A DNA stretch of 64,000 bases. Source: Mediterraneibacter glycyrrhizinilyticus (GTDB lineage Bacteria; Bacillota; Clostridia; Lachnospirales; Lachnospiraceae). The notes beneath the pieces were generated by a model. The model was not told the origin of the DNA. It searched no databases and saw only the letters and a list, made by a program, of their open reading frames with translations. Position 1 is the stretch's first letter; the number at the start of each line of letters is the position of its first letter. Shown here piece after piece: positions 56,667 through 64,000 of the stretch. The position numbers and the translations under genes are program-made. The stretch is taken from NCBI RefSeq assembly GCF_015560805.1, contig NZ_JADMSO010000009.1:62733-126732 (forward strand), given 5' to 3'.

Positions 56667-57067
56667 TTACTCTAAAATCTGCTTTACTTTCTCCTCGGGG
56701 ATTCCACAAACCTCGGCGATCTCCTTTGACGTCTTTCCCATCAAAGATAATTTAAAGATACGTTTGGTGTTCTCTTCACCCTCCCGTCGCCCCTCTTCCC
56801 AGGCTTCCTCACGTTCCATACGCAAATGCTTCTCCTGATCATATTCAAAGATACTCATCGCTTTTGCCTCCGCTCTGTGTTTTTTCAGAAACTCCTCTAA
56901 GATCCCCTCTTCTATACACTCGCAAATCGCCCGTTCCACTGCATCTTCCAGACTCATTTTCTCGGCATATTTACGGATCTTATCCGTATAAAGCGCATAT
57001 TCTTTCAACGTCCGGCATGCTTCCTTTAATTTCCGATTGTGCGCTCCGTTGATATTCAGTATCCTTG
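56667..57067 (-). pseudogene. Carboxy-terminal remnant of an Rpn/YhgA-type PD-(D/E)XK nuclease
   Basis: Read in one frame up to about 57067, the remnant gives LNINGAHNRKLKEACRTLKEY, then a helical region (EDAVERAICECIEEGILEEFLK) and AMSIFEYDQEKHLRMEREEAWEEGRR. This is the carboxy-terminal part of recombination-promoting nuclease/putative transposase proteins of clostridia. The amino-terminal nuclease domain with its PD-(D/E)XK residues is gone. Upstream the reading frame passes out of register into the merR gene. The start at 57008 uses a TTG. It might still be made as a 113-residue protein, but it should have no nuclease activity. Confidence 0.7.
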
Positions 57068-57390
57068 TCCTCTCCTTTCAACACATCAGAAATCCATTCG
57101 ATAATACCGTTCAAACGATTCCGCTTTATTTCCAACATCATTTTCTGTGTTTCAAGAATCTTACGATTGTCACTTTCGGAATCTTTCATAATTACTTTTA
57201 TTTCCGACAATGGAACCTCCATTTCCCGAAAAAACATAATCTGACGCAAGATTTTTAATGAACTTTCATCATACAAGCGGTATCCTGCTTCTGTTACTTT
57301 CGCAGGTTTTAACAAATCAATTTCATCATAGTATCGTAATGTTCTTATACTGATTCCTGTCAGTTCGGATACTTCTTTCACTGTTTTCAT
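56980..57390 (-). CDS. MerR family regulator with an out-of-frame tail
   Basis: A 136-residue regulator. The amino-terminal winged helix (TVKEVSELTGISIRTLRYYDEI, LLKPAKVTEAGYRLYDESSL) and a coiled coil (QKMMLEIKRNRLNGIIEWISDVLK) are normal for MerR family proteins. After about residue 110 the sequence stops resembling a ligand domain. The last 26 residues are a shifted-frame reading of the nuclease remnant. The ATG at 57390 has AAGGAG. Its promoter has the 19-base spacer typical for MerR-type control. It was probably a longer drug- or redox-sensing regulator that was cut when the nuclease gene joined it. Confidence 0.75.
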   Translation of the reverse strand: MKTVKEVSELTGISIRTLRYYDEIDLLKPAKVTEAGYRLYDESSLKILRQIMFFREMEVPLSEIKVIMKDSESDNRKILETQKMMLEIKRNRLNGIIEWISDVLKGEDKDTEYQRSAQSEIKGSMPDVERICALYG

Positions 57391-57409
57391 ACGTTCTCCT
57401 TTCTCTTTC

Positions 57410-57440
57410 ATCGTAAACCGTTACGTTACTGGAGAGTCAA
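57410..57440 (-). promoter_or_regulatory. MerR-type promoter with 19-base spacer
   Basis: TTGACT (57435-57440) and TACGAT (57410-57415) on the minus strand are 19 bases apart, two more than normal, as at promoters activated by MerR proteins. The flanks TTGACTCTCCAGT and GTTTAC match known sites of TipA/BmrR-like regulators. It lies 20 bases upstream of the merR start. Confidence 0.75.
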
Positions 57441-57473
57441 GATATTTTTCTATTTTATCACATTTTTATTACA

Positions 57474-57510
57474 TCTTCGAAATATTTACTCCATTTTCTC
57501 TCAATTATTT
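57474..57510. repeat. Direct repeat, copy A
   Basis: TTCTCTCAATTATTT preceded by GAAATATTTACTCCATT. It is related to copy B at 58563-58600, about 1.1 kb away in the same direction, with a two-base gap and a few mismatches. The pair flanks the GNAT remnant and the TfoX-like gene. Confidence 0.6.
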
Positions 57511-57653
57511 CAATATTGGAATATAAATGAAACGGTAGCGGAAATTGCAGCAAAACATAATCAACTCAATGGAACTCTCACTACTGTCAATTATGATTAA
57601 AAGGAAAAACAGACAGTCCTGTCAAAAAACTGTCTGCTACAAACTTGGAGTTG

Positions 57654-57971
57654 TCACTCTGGCAATTCCATTTCATTATTCATTTTTACAAATCCATATT
57701 TTTCATATAACGACCGCCCCATATCTGTCGCTTCTAATGATATAGCGGAGATGCCTTTACTCTTACTATCTTTAATCAACATATCTAATGTTCTATAAGC
57801 AATTCCTTTTCTTCTGTACTTTGGATTAGTGTACATATTCATTATGTACGCCTTTTTTCCGCTCGGATTATGATAGGTCGGCATCACTTGAAAAAAACTA
57901 ACACCACCAGTTCCAATACAACAATTCCCATTAGCAAGCCATGAAGAATTGTCCCCCAAACTGATTTCCAT
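57654..57971 (-). pseudogene. Amino-terminally truncated GNAT acetyltransferase
   Basis: A 105-residue frame containing the acetyl-CoA binding region (NMYTNPKYRRKGIAYRTLDM) and the end of the GNAT fold (GRSLYEKYGFVKMNNEMELPE). Intact relatives are about 155 residues; here the first strand and helix pair is missing. Upstream the frame continues only about 11 codons to a stop. It is therefore probably an inactive remnant. It lies in an AT-rich patch with little other coding content. Confidence 0.7.
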
Positions 57972-58049
57972 GTTGTATAACTTATGACCATAGTTTAAGC
58001 ACTACCGAGTGTAATACCTGATTTAACAGTTTTTTGTACTATTGCTATT

Positions 58050-58370
58050 TTATTTTTTCTTTTTCGGTTTTGGCGTTGGTAGTTCATCATACATTACATA
58101 AAACAAACCTTTCAAAAATTCCTTATTATCAACTTCATCTACCAACAACATCTCTTTTGCTCCCTCATAGGGTAATTCATATGAAGCTGTTGGCATATAA
58201 CTAATTGCTGATTTTACTGGCTTAACAAGTAATCTATCATCATAGATACCGCCTACAATCTTGCCACGATAATAAATAATAAATTCTCCCATCATAGCTC
58301 GATAAGTAATTTCTTCTAACTCAGATATCTGACCTAAAATAAATTCTAAGTATTCCCTGCTTGATGCCAT
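58050..58370 (-). CDS. TfoX/Sxy amino-terminal domain protein
   Basis: A 106-residue protein with the TfoX amino-terminal fold (FRAMMGEFIIYYRGKIVGGIYDDRLLVKPV-like core), a basic carboxy end and no second domain. In Gram-negative bacteria TfoX domains control competence; in clostridia single-domain forms are common and unassigned. The DNA is AT-rich like the neighbouring remnants. Confidence 0.8.
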   Translation of the reverse strand: MASSREYLEFILGQISELEEITYRAMMGEFIIYYRGKIVGGIYDDRLLVKPVKSAISYMPTASYELPYEGAKEMLLVDEVDNKEFLKGLFYVMYDELPTPKPKKKK

Positions 58371-58521
58371 ATTTTCACCTCAACTTCCGATTTTTCTGTT
58401 TTCTTTCCAACCTCATCTCCTTGCCCTACGGACAAGAAGCCTCCCTCGCTTTGCTCGGTCAACTTCTAATTCATAATATCATACTTTATAATTATTTACA
58501 CCTTTACAAGCACAAAAAATA

Positions 58522-58549
58522 ACGCAGATAATATCTCTACTATCTGCGT
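58522..58549 (-). terminator. Terminator downstream of leuS
   Basis: ACGCAGATA pairs perfectly with TATCTGCGT around ten bases, followed on the minus strand by TATTTTTTG. It lies 240 bases beyond the leuS stop. Confidence 0.75.
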
Positions 58550-58562
58550 CATTCCTCTAATG

Positions 58563-58600
58563 TCTTCTTGAAATATTCACTCCATTTTCTTTCAATCTTT
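58563..58600. repeat. Direct repeat, copy B
   Basis: GAAATATTCACTCCATT followed by TTCTTTCAATCTTT, the partner of copy A. A GGAGTAAA-type unit recurs in tandem next to it on the minus strand. Confidence 0.55.
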
Positions 58601-58786
58601 ACTCCAAATTTACTCCGTTTTAAAAATCTGTTATGATATTTTGTGGTATTCTGCGATACCTTTTCTTTGAAGAAAAATGTCTGTAAGCCTTGATTTTAAG
58701 CGAACTTTTCAATATTTTCAAGCACTTTCTTATGGAACATTAACAGTTCCGTAAGCATATATTCTGTTGTGAGATTTTCTCTCAAA

Positions 58787-61219
58787 TTACTTCATTACGA
58801 TATTTATGATCTTCTTCGGTACATAAATCTCTTTTACGATCGTACCGGTCAGTTTATCCGCAACTGCCGCTTTTCCCGCTGCGATCGCATCTTCTTTTGA
58901 AATATCAGCCGCAATGCTGATGACTGCTTTTGTCTTTCCATTAATCTGCACCGGAACCTCAATCTCATCATCTTTCATTGCACTTTCATCATATGTCGGC
59001 CATCCCGCTTTAAAGACTGTCTCACTGTGTCCGAGCTGTTCCCACATTTCTTCCGCAAAATGTGGCGCAAACGGGGATAACAGTACAGCGATCGTTTCCA
59101 ATGTTTCTTTATCGATTCCGCCTGTTTTCTTTGCCAGATCGATAAACTTGTTATTATACTCCATAAATCCGGAGATTACCGTATTGAGGCTAAATGCCTC
59201 TAATCTTGTAGTAATATCATATACCAGTTTATGGCGCAGTTTGATCATCTCTTTTGTCGGCTGTACGTCTGCTTCCTTACTGTCCATCAAAAGATTCCAG
59301 AGACGTTTCAGGAAACGGTTTACTCCGTCAATTCCTCTGTCATCCCACTCTGCATCCAACTCCGGCGGTCCTACAAACAGCTCATACATTCTCAGAGAAT
59401 CACATCCGTAATCATTGACAAGCGCATCCGGTGAAACAACATTTCCTTTAGACTTACTCATCTTGATTCCGTTCTTTCCTGTGATCATTCCCTGATTGAA
59501 CAACTTATGGAACGGCTCGTCAAAATCGACAACTCCGATATCATGCAGGAATTTTGTGTAGAACCGGGAATACAGCAGATGCAGTACCGCATGTTCCACT
59601 CCGCCGATATACATATCTACCGGCAGCATCTCGTCTGCTTTTTCTCTTGACACCAGTTCTTTGTCATTATGGCTGTCCACATAGCGCAGGAAATACCATG
59701 AAGATCCTGCCCACTGCGGCATTGTATTTGTCTCGCGTTTTGCAGGTTTTCCGCAGACCGGACAAGTACAGTTCACCCATTCCTCGATTCCGGCAAGCGG
59801 AGATTCTCCGGTTCCGGTCGGTTCATAAGACTCTACATCCGGCAGAGTAAGCGGAAGCTCTTCTTCCGGCACAGGTACATTTCCACACTCCGGACAATGA
59901 ATGATCGGGATCGGCTCACCCCAATAACGCTGACGTGAAAATACCCAATCACGAAGTTTGAAATTCACGGTTGCTTTTCCGAGACCACGCTCTTCAATCA
60001 TCTTCGGAGCTTCTTTTTTCAATACGGATGACTCCATACCGTTCCATTCTCCGGAATTGATCATCGTTCCGGAAGCTTCTGTGTATGCTTCTGTCATATT
60101 TTCAATTTCTTTACCGTCTTTTGCAATAACCTGTACGATCGGAATATTAAATTTCGTTGCAAATTCAAAGTCTCTTTCATCATGTGCCGGTACACACATG
60201 ATCGCACCGGTACCATAATCCGCAAGAACATAATCAGACAGCCAGATCGGTGTCTTTGCTCCGCTTAGCGGATTGATCGCATAGCTTCCGGTAAAGACTC
60301 CTGTTTTCTCTTTGTCCTGAAGCCGGTCTACGTTCGATTTCATCGATGCATCGTAAATATATTTCTCAACCGCTTCTCTTGTCTCGTCTGTTGCAAGAGC
60401 TGCCGCCATCTTATGCTCCGGTGCAAGAACCATGAATGTTGCACCATACAGCGTATCCGGTCTTGTTGTATAAACGGTAATCGTCTCTTCTCTTCCCTCT
60501 ACCGGGAAATCTACTTCCGCACCGTAAGATTTTCCGATCCAGTCTGCCTGCATCTTCTTTACTTTCTCCGGCCAGTCCAGCTTGTCCAGATCATTTAGCA
60601 GACGGTCTGCATATGCCGTGATTTTCAGCATCCATTGGCGCAGATTTTTCTTTGTCACTTCAGAACCGCACCGCTCACATTTTCCATTGACAACCTCTTC
60701 ATTTGCCAGACCTGTCTTACAGGACGGACACCAGTTGATCGGAAATTCCTTCTCGTAAGCAAGCCCCTCTTTAAACATCTTCACGAAGATCCACTGTGTC
60801 CATTTATAGAAATTCGGATCCGTCGTATTTACTTCCATATCCCAGTCATAAAGTGCTGCGATCTCATTGATCTGACGTTTGATATTGGAAATATTTTCTG
60901 CAGTTGATTTTGACGGATGTACGCCCATCTTGATCGCATAGTTTTCCGCCGGAAGACCAAAAGCGTCCCATCCCATCGGATGTACAATGTAGTATCCCTG
61001 CTGCAGTTTATAACGACTCCATACGTCGGAGATCACATATCCTCTCCAATGTCCGACATGAAGTCCGTTTCCGGACGGATATGGGAACATATCCAGACAA
61101 TAGTATTTCTGTTTCTTGTTGCCGTTGTCATCAAACTGCGGATTTACCGGATTCTTTTCCCAGTTCTCACGCCATTTTTTTTCAACTGCCTTGTGATTAT
61201 AGACAATTTTCTGTGCCAT
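58787..61219 (-). CDS. leuS: Leucyl-tRNA synthetase
   Basis: An 810-residue class I synthetase. The HIGH motif appears as GLHVGHW, KMSKS is in NGIKMSKSKGNVVSPD, the zinc region has CPSCKTGLANEEVV, and the large editing domain includes TTRPDTLYGATFMV and AHDERDFEFA. The carboxy-terminal domain ends in PKKIINIVMK. The length is normal. Expression is controlled by a T-box leader directly upstream. Confidence 0.98.
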   Translation of the reverse strand: MAQKIVYNHKAVEKKWRENWEKNPVNPQFDDNGNKKQKYYCLDMFPYPSGNGLHVGHWRGYVISDVWSRYKLQQGYYIVHPMGWDAFGLPAENYAIKMGVHPSKSTAENISNIKRQINEIAALYDWDMEVNTTDPNFYKWTQWIFVKMFKEGLAYEKEFPINWCPSCKTGLANEEVVNGKCERCGSEVTKKNLRQWMLKITAYADRLLNDLDKLDWPEKVKKMQADWIGKSYGAEVDFPVEGREETITVYTTRPDTLYGATFMVLAPEHKMAAALATDETREAVEKYIYDASMKSNVDRLQDKEKTGVFTGSYAINPLSGAKTPIWLSDYVLADYGTGAIMCVPAHDERDFEFATKFNIPIVQVIAKDGKEIENMTEAYTEASGTMINSGEWNGMESSVLKKEAPKMIEERGLGKATVNFKLRDWVFSRQRYWGEPIPIIHCPECGNVPVPEEELPLTLPDVESYEPTGTGESPLAGIEEWVNCTCPVCGKPAKRETNTMPQWAGSSWYFLRYVDSHNDKELVSREKADEMLPVDMYIGGVEHAVLHLLYSRFYTKFLHDIGVVDFDEPFHKLFNQGMITGKNGIKMSKSKGNVVSPDALVNDYGCDSLRMYELFVGPPELDAEWDDRGIDGVNRFLKRLWNLLMDSKEADVQPTKEMIKLRHKLVYDITTRLEAFSLNTVISGFMEYNNKFIDLAKKTGGIDKETLETIAVLLSPFAPHFAEEMWEQLGHSETVFKAGWPTYDESAMKDDEIEVPVQINGKTKAVISIAADISKEDAIAAGKAAVADKLTGTIVKEIYVPKKIINIVMK

Positions 61220-61238
61220 TTTTTCAAATCCTTTCTTT

Positions 61239-61542
61239 TCGTTTTAAAAAAAGCCTTTCCATCTCTGTTTTTCAAGAGACGAAAAGACTTTTGTTTCCGT
61301 GGTACCACTCTTTTTCATCCAAATACAATGCTTCCCCAGCTTACCTGCTCTGCTGTCCCCCCTGTATTCCGGATGCACTCATTCCTTCTATAACGGGAAG
61401 TCCCGCTTCTGCTTACTTTACGTTCGGCAAAAGAACTCCGAGGTCAGTTCAAAACATCTGTCTCCTGTCTCACACCTGCCGACAAGTCTCTGAAAGTACA
61501 GCGTTGTCTCTACTATTCCTCTTCAACATTTTTGCAATATTC
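61239..61542 (-). promoter_or_regulatory. T-box leader of leuS
   Basis: The minus-strand leader carries the T-box sequence AGAGTGGTACCACGG (61298-61312) followed by a terminator stem (AGTCTTT with AAAGGCT, 61248-61290) and a run of T before the leuS start. The likely specifier loop is CTGACCTCGGAG with codon CTC at 61440-61442, which is a leucine codon. Uncharged tRNA-Leu would pair with it and stabilise the antiterminator, raising leuS expression. Confidence 0.9.
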
Positions 61543-61548
61543 TTACTT

Positions 61549-61577
61549 ATTATATGAAGAACCATAAAATAAGTCAA
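61549..61577 (-). promoter_or_regulatory. Promoter of the leuS T-box transcript
   Basis: TTGACT (61572-61577) and TATAAT (61549-61554) on the minus strand are 17 bases apart, with the start just before the T-box leader. Confidence 0.8.
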
Positions 61578-61606
61578 GCACTATTTTCTTTCCCCAAAAA
61601 TTGTAT

Positions 61607-62389
61607 CTACCCAAGAGCTACATCCAGTACCATCATCATCACAAATCCGACTGCCACTCCGATTGTACCGATATTCGTATGCTTTCCCGACTGTGACTCC
61701 GGGATCAGTTCTTCCACAACAACATAGATCATCGCACCTGCCGCAAATGCCAGAAGATATGGCAGAATCGGAACGACCAGTCCGGTGAGGAGAATTGTGA
61801 TGAAAGCTGCGATCGGCTCCACGATTCCTGATGCCGTTCCATACAAAAATGCCCGGCGTCTTGAGATTCCCTCTCCTCGAAGCGGCATAGAAATGATCGC
61901 ACCTTCCGGGAAATTCTGAATTGCAATCCCAATAGCTAACACAAAGGCTGCCGCAAGCGTGATCGTCGTATTTCCTGTCATCACACCGGCAAATGTTACT
62001 CCGACCGCCATTCCCTCCGGAATATTATGCAAAGTTACCGCAAGGACAAGCATCGTCGTTTTTTTTAAATCCGCTTTGATTCCCTCCGGTTCTTCTTCCG
62101 TCAGGTGTATATGCGGAGTCAGCGTATCCAATAAAAGTAAAAATCCAATTCCCAGCAGAAATCCGACCGCAGCCGGAACCCATGCAATATTTGACTGTTC
62201 TTCCGACATCTCGATCGCAGGAATCAAAAGCGACCAGACCGATGCCGCGATCATCACACCGGACGCAAATCCCAACAAAGCTTTCTGTACCCGTCCGTTC
62301 ATTTCTCTCCTCATGAAAAATACCATAGCAGATCCAAGTGTGGTTCCCACAAACGGAATCAATATCCCGAGTAAAATATTCCAATTCAT
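61607..62389 (-). CDS. ZIP family metal transporter
   Basis: A 260-residue membrane protein with eight helices. Helices IV and V hold the metal sites VTLHNIPEGMAVG and QNFPEGAIISMP, and VVEELIPESQSG follows. A loop after helix III is acidic and His-containing (DTLTPHIHLTEEEPEG). It is of the ZupT/GufA type, importing zinc or iron. ATG codons at 62395 and 62389 are both in frame, and AGGAG lies eight bases before the second. It has a promoter at about 62453-62482 (TTGACA, 18 bases, TAAGAT). Confidence 0.92.
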   Translation of the reverse strand: MNWNILLGILIPFVGTTLGSAMVFFMRREMNGRVQKALLGFASGVMIAASVWSLLIPAIEMSEEQSNIAWVPAAVGFLLGIGFLLLLDTLTPHIHLTEEEPEGIKADLKKTTMLVLAVTLHNIPEGMAVGVTFAGVMTGNTTITLAAAFVLAIGIAIQNFPEGAIISMPLRGEGISRRRAFLYGTASGIVEPIAAFITILLTGLVVPILPYLLAFAAGAMIYVVVEELIPESQSGKHTNIGTIGVAVGFVMMMVLDVALG

Positions 62390-62493
62390 TCTCATTTCTC
62401 CTATCTCTAATTACCATCAAAAAGCGAAAATTCACTCGTTATCCTATCTTATGCTATTCTTTTTATTTTTGTCAATCTATTTTCCTCGTTTTT

Positions 62494-63090
62494 TCATCTG
62501 CAGATCATTTTCAGATCATATCCCAACAACAATTCATTCACTGCAAGCATTCTTGCCTGATCATAAGCTGAAAATATCCTTGCGGCATCCATCACATGAT
62601 CATATACTTTCCAATATCCATTCATTTTATAGTTCTGACCATCTTGTTCGATAAACTGCTCGACATCGCTTGCCGGATATCCTAAAAAAACTCCTATCTC
62701 ATGAGGAAATTTTCCTTTTGATATAAACTGTTTCATCCTTTTTTTTAATTCTTTCAACTGAATTTCCACCAAGTTTTCCGAATTTATGTCAGTATAACCA
62801 TTTATATATAAAATGTGGTGATTTTCAGGACGTCCTAAAAGTTCTTTCAGATCGGGCTCTCTATATAAAATACATATACTTTTTCCTTTATCTGTCCCCA
62901 ATTCCCTCCACATAATTTCTGTTTGACTTAATAATGAAACCATTTGTATTTTTGTGCCATCTGGTATTGTAAGGAGTGATGTAGCCCGCATTCGTTTCAA
63001 AAAAGGTGCACATTGAGAAACGATCAAAAATTTTAGATATTGATCCATCTCTTTTTTCTGAAAAAAATATCGATTAAGTTCTGCTGTCAT
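62494..63090 (-). CDS. DUF3793 family protein
   Basis: A 198-residue cytosolic protein. FPHEIGVFLGYPASDVEQFIE and YKMNGYWKVYDHVMDAARIF are the two conserved blocks I recognise as DUF3793, found mainly in anaerobic Firmicutes near heme/iron or flavodoxin genes. Its function is unknown. A putative metal importer (ZIP) is the next gene, 105 bases on. The DNA is AT-rich. I see no clear promoter. Confidence 0.82.
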   Translation of the reverse strand: MTAELNRYFFQKKEMDQYLKFLIVSQCAPFLKRMRATSLLTIPDGTKIQMVSLLSQTEIMWRELGTDKGKSICILYREPDLKELLGRPENHHILYINGYTDINSENLVEIQLKELKKRMKQFISKGKFPHEIGVFLGYPASDVEQFIEQDGQNYKMNGYWKVYDHVMDAARIFSAYDQARMLAVNELLLGYDLKMICR

Positions 63091-63169
63091 TATTTTTTTA
63101 TTCTCCTTTTCAAATTTCTCTTTTCTTAGTTGATTTCTGATTTTTATACAGAATTTATCCTTTTTTTAG

Positions 63170-63198
63170 TTGTTCCCAACACGCCTTTAGTGTATAAT
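63170..63198 (+). promoter_or_regulatory. Promoter of the P-loop gene
   Basis: TTGTTC (63170-63175) and TATAAT (63193-63198) are 17 bases apart, 65 bases before the start codon. Confidence 0.65.
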
Positions 63199-63262
63199 AA
63201 ATGTAAGAAATTTGAGCAATGTAATTACTCAAAAATACACCTACATAAAGGAGAGATTTGCC

Positions 63263-63685
63263 ATGGTACATTTAATTACAGGTCCAAAAGGAAGCGGAAA
63301 AACACAGCAGATGATCGAACTTGCCAATGAAAAGGTGAAAACAGCAGAGGGTAATGTTGTTCTCATTAAGAAGAGCCACCGTGATACACTCAGTGTTGAT
63401 TTTAAGATCCGCGCTATTTGTATGGCAGATTACCAGGACATCACAACATTAGAAGAACTGGTCGGATTTTTATACGGAATGGTCGCTGGAAATCATGATA
63501 TTGATACGATCTTTATCGACGGCGTACTGAAACAGGCTGATATCACACTTGACAATCTTTCGGACTTCATGCAGCAGCTTGCAAAGATTTCAAAAGATAA
63601 TAATATTGAGTTTTATATCAGCGTCAGTGCAGAAAAAGAAAAGATTCCTGGTATCGACAATCCTGATTACCACGTTCTTTATTAA
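63263..63685 (+). CDS. Small P-loop ATPase-like protein
   Basis: A 140-residue cytosolic protein. The Walker A motif ITGPKGSGKTQQM is at the amino end, and TIFIDGV at about residue 85 fits a Walker B strand, with a helical carboxy-terminal part. It resembles short thymidine-kinase-like or zeta-type ATP-binding proteins but lacks their other motifs, so I cannot assign a reaction. AAAGGAG precedes the ATG. It is followed by a strong terminator, then by the rRNA operon on the other strand. Confidence 0.72.
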   Translation: MVHLITGPKGSGKTQQMIELANEKVKTAEGNVVLIKKSHRDTLSVDFKIRAICMADYQDITTLEELVGFLYGMVAGNHDIDTIFIDGVLKQADITLDNLSDFMQQLAKISKDNNIEFYISVSAEKEKIPGIDNPDYHVLY

Positions 63686-63706
63686 AAATTCTTTCCTTAT
63701 ATTAAA

Positions 63707-63739
63707 GAAGCGGAAGTTTCCAAACGAATCTTCCGCTTC
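63707..63739 (+). terminator. Terminator after the P-loop gene
   Basis: GAAGCGGAAG pairs perfectly with CTTCCGCTTC across a 13-base loop, followed by CTTTT. Confidence 0.85.
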
Positions 63740-63769
63740 CTTTTATCATGAATTTACCTCAAATACAAA

Positions 63770-63793
63770 AACAGTACCATCACTGATACTGTT
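63770..63793 (-). terminator. Terminator of the rRNA operon
   Basis: On the minus strand AACAGTATCA pairs with TGGTACTGTT around GTGA, followed by TTTTG. It lies about 80 bases after the 23S 3' end. Confidence 0.72.
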
Positions 63794-63875
63794 CTCTCTC
63801 ATCCCATATTCAAAAAATATGTACCTTCAAAACTGCATACAAAGAATGAACACCACTTTGTTCCTATCACCTGTC

Positions 63876-64000
63876 TGGTTATGCCCTCGACCTATTAGTA
63901 ACAGTCAGCTCCATGCATTACTACACTTCCACCTCTGCCCTATCTACCTCGTCGTCTTCAAGGGGTCTTACTAACTTGACGTTATGGGATATCTCATCTT
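63876..64000 (-). rRNA. 23S ribosomal RNA, 3' end
   Basis: The last 125 bases read on the minus strand as the end of 23S rRNA (TACTAATAGGTCGAGGGCAT then AACCA). The gene continues beyond the window. No 5S rRNA follows in the next 100 bases; a terminator-like hairpin comes first. Confidence 0.93.

Larger units (their letters stand above)
58371..58786. other. Gap between the TfoX-like gene and leuS
   Basis: This 416-base stretch has no credible gene. It holds an imperfect palindrome near 58420-58437 (CTTGCCCTACGGACAAG), the leuS-side terminator (58522-58549), and copy B of the direct repeat (58563-58600). The last 180 bases before leuS show nothing I can name. Confidence 0.6.

Noticed and set aside
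58371..58500. A coding remnant around the CTTGCCCTACGGACAAG palindrome.
   Set aside because: No frame of useful length and no family likeness; it is listed only as a palindrome in the gap.

Overview
The window looks like chromosomal DNA of a spore-forming, strictly anaerobic Firmicute of the Lachnospiraceae type. The evidence is the mix of genes: an hrcA-grpE-dnaK-dnaJ operon behind a CIRCE site, comEA/comEC next to lepA-hemW, an argCJBD operon, CotF-like coat proteins, a class F flavodiiron protein, Rnf subunits, T-box and L-box leaders, and DUF169 and DUF3793 proteins. Most of it is core chromosome. I see no CRISPR array, no tRNA and no complete insertion sequence. The right edge runs into the 3' end of a 23S rRNA gene on the minus strand.

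Layout. 1-2.2 kb: a truncated TetR regulator diverges from an SDR-DUF169 gene pair, with two operator-like palindromes between them. 2.3-5.3 kb: CopA with a carboxy-terminal CopZ domain, CsoR and the CsoR operator. 5.4-10.8 kb: an Mrp/ApbC ATPase, an NhaC transporter under a lysine riboswitch, a MATE exporter and an aldo/keto reductase. 10.9-15.9 kb: the heat-shock operon. 16.1-17.2 kb: a pair of half-size chromate transporters. 17.4-27.8 kb: comEA, a two-component system, a GerMN lipoprotein, comEC, holA and lepA in one tight run, then hemW. 28.4-33.4 kb: argC-GNAT-argJ-argB-argD behind an ARG-box promoter; argG at 40.7 kb has the same promoter design. 33.4-35.6 kb: proBA. 35.7-38.5 kb: a TetM-like ribosomal GTPase fused to a YacP/Rae1-type NYN nuclease. 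38.6-48.5 kb: mixed metabolic and spore-coat genes. 48.7-56.6 kb: a redox block with a reduced rnf cluster (C, D, G and one RnfE/RnfA-like protein), an ApbE flavin transferase and an 847-residue flavodiiron-rubredoxin-oxidoreductase fusion. 56.6-58.6 kb: a small AT-rich patch of gene remnants. 58.8-63.7 kb: leuS with its T-box, a ZIP transporter, a DUF3793 protein and a small P-loop protein.

Five dispersed inverted-repeat elements share termini close to TAGCGTCGGTGTACAAG. The longest is 278 bp (17163-17440) and the shorter ones look like deletion products. They are the main non-genic structure in the window.

The strongest candidates for a second look are the GTPase-NYN fusion, the reduced rnf/apbE/flavodiiron block, the free CopZ start inside copA, the inverted-repeat family, and a palindromic promoter that can fire in both directions between the GTPase-nuclease gene and a duplicated mutarotase gene. 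All homology calls come from reading the sequence; no database search was run.
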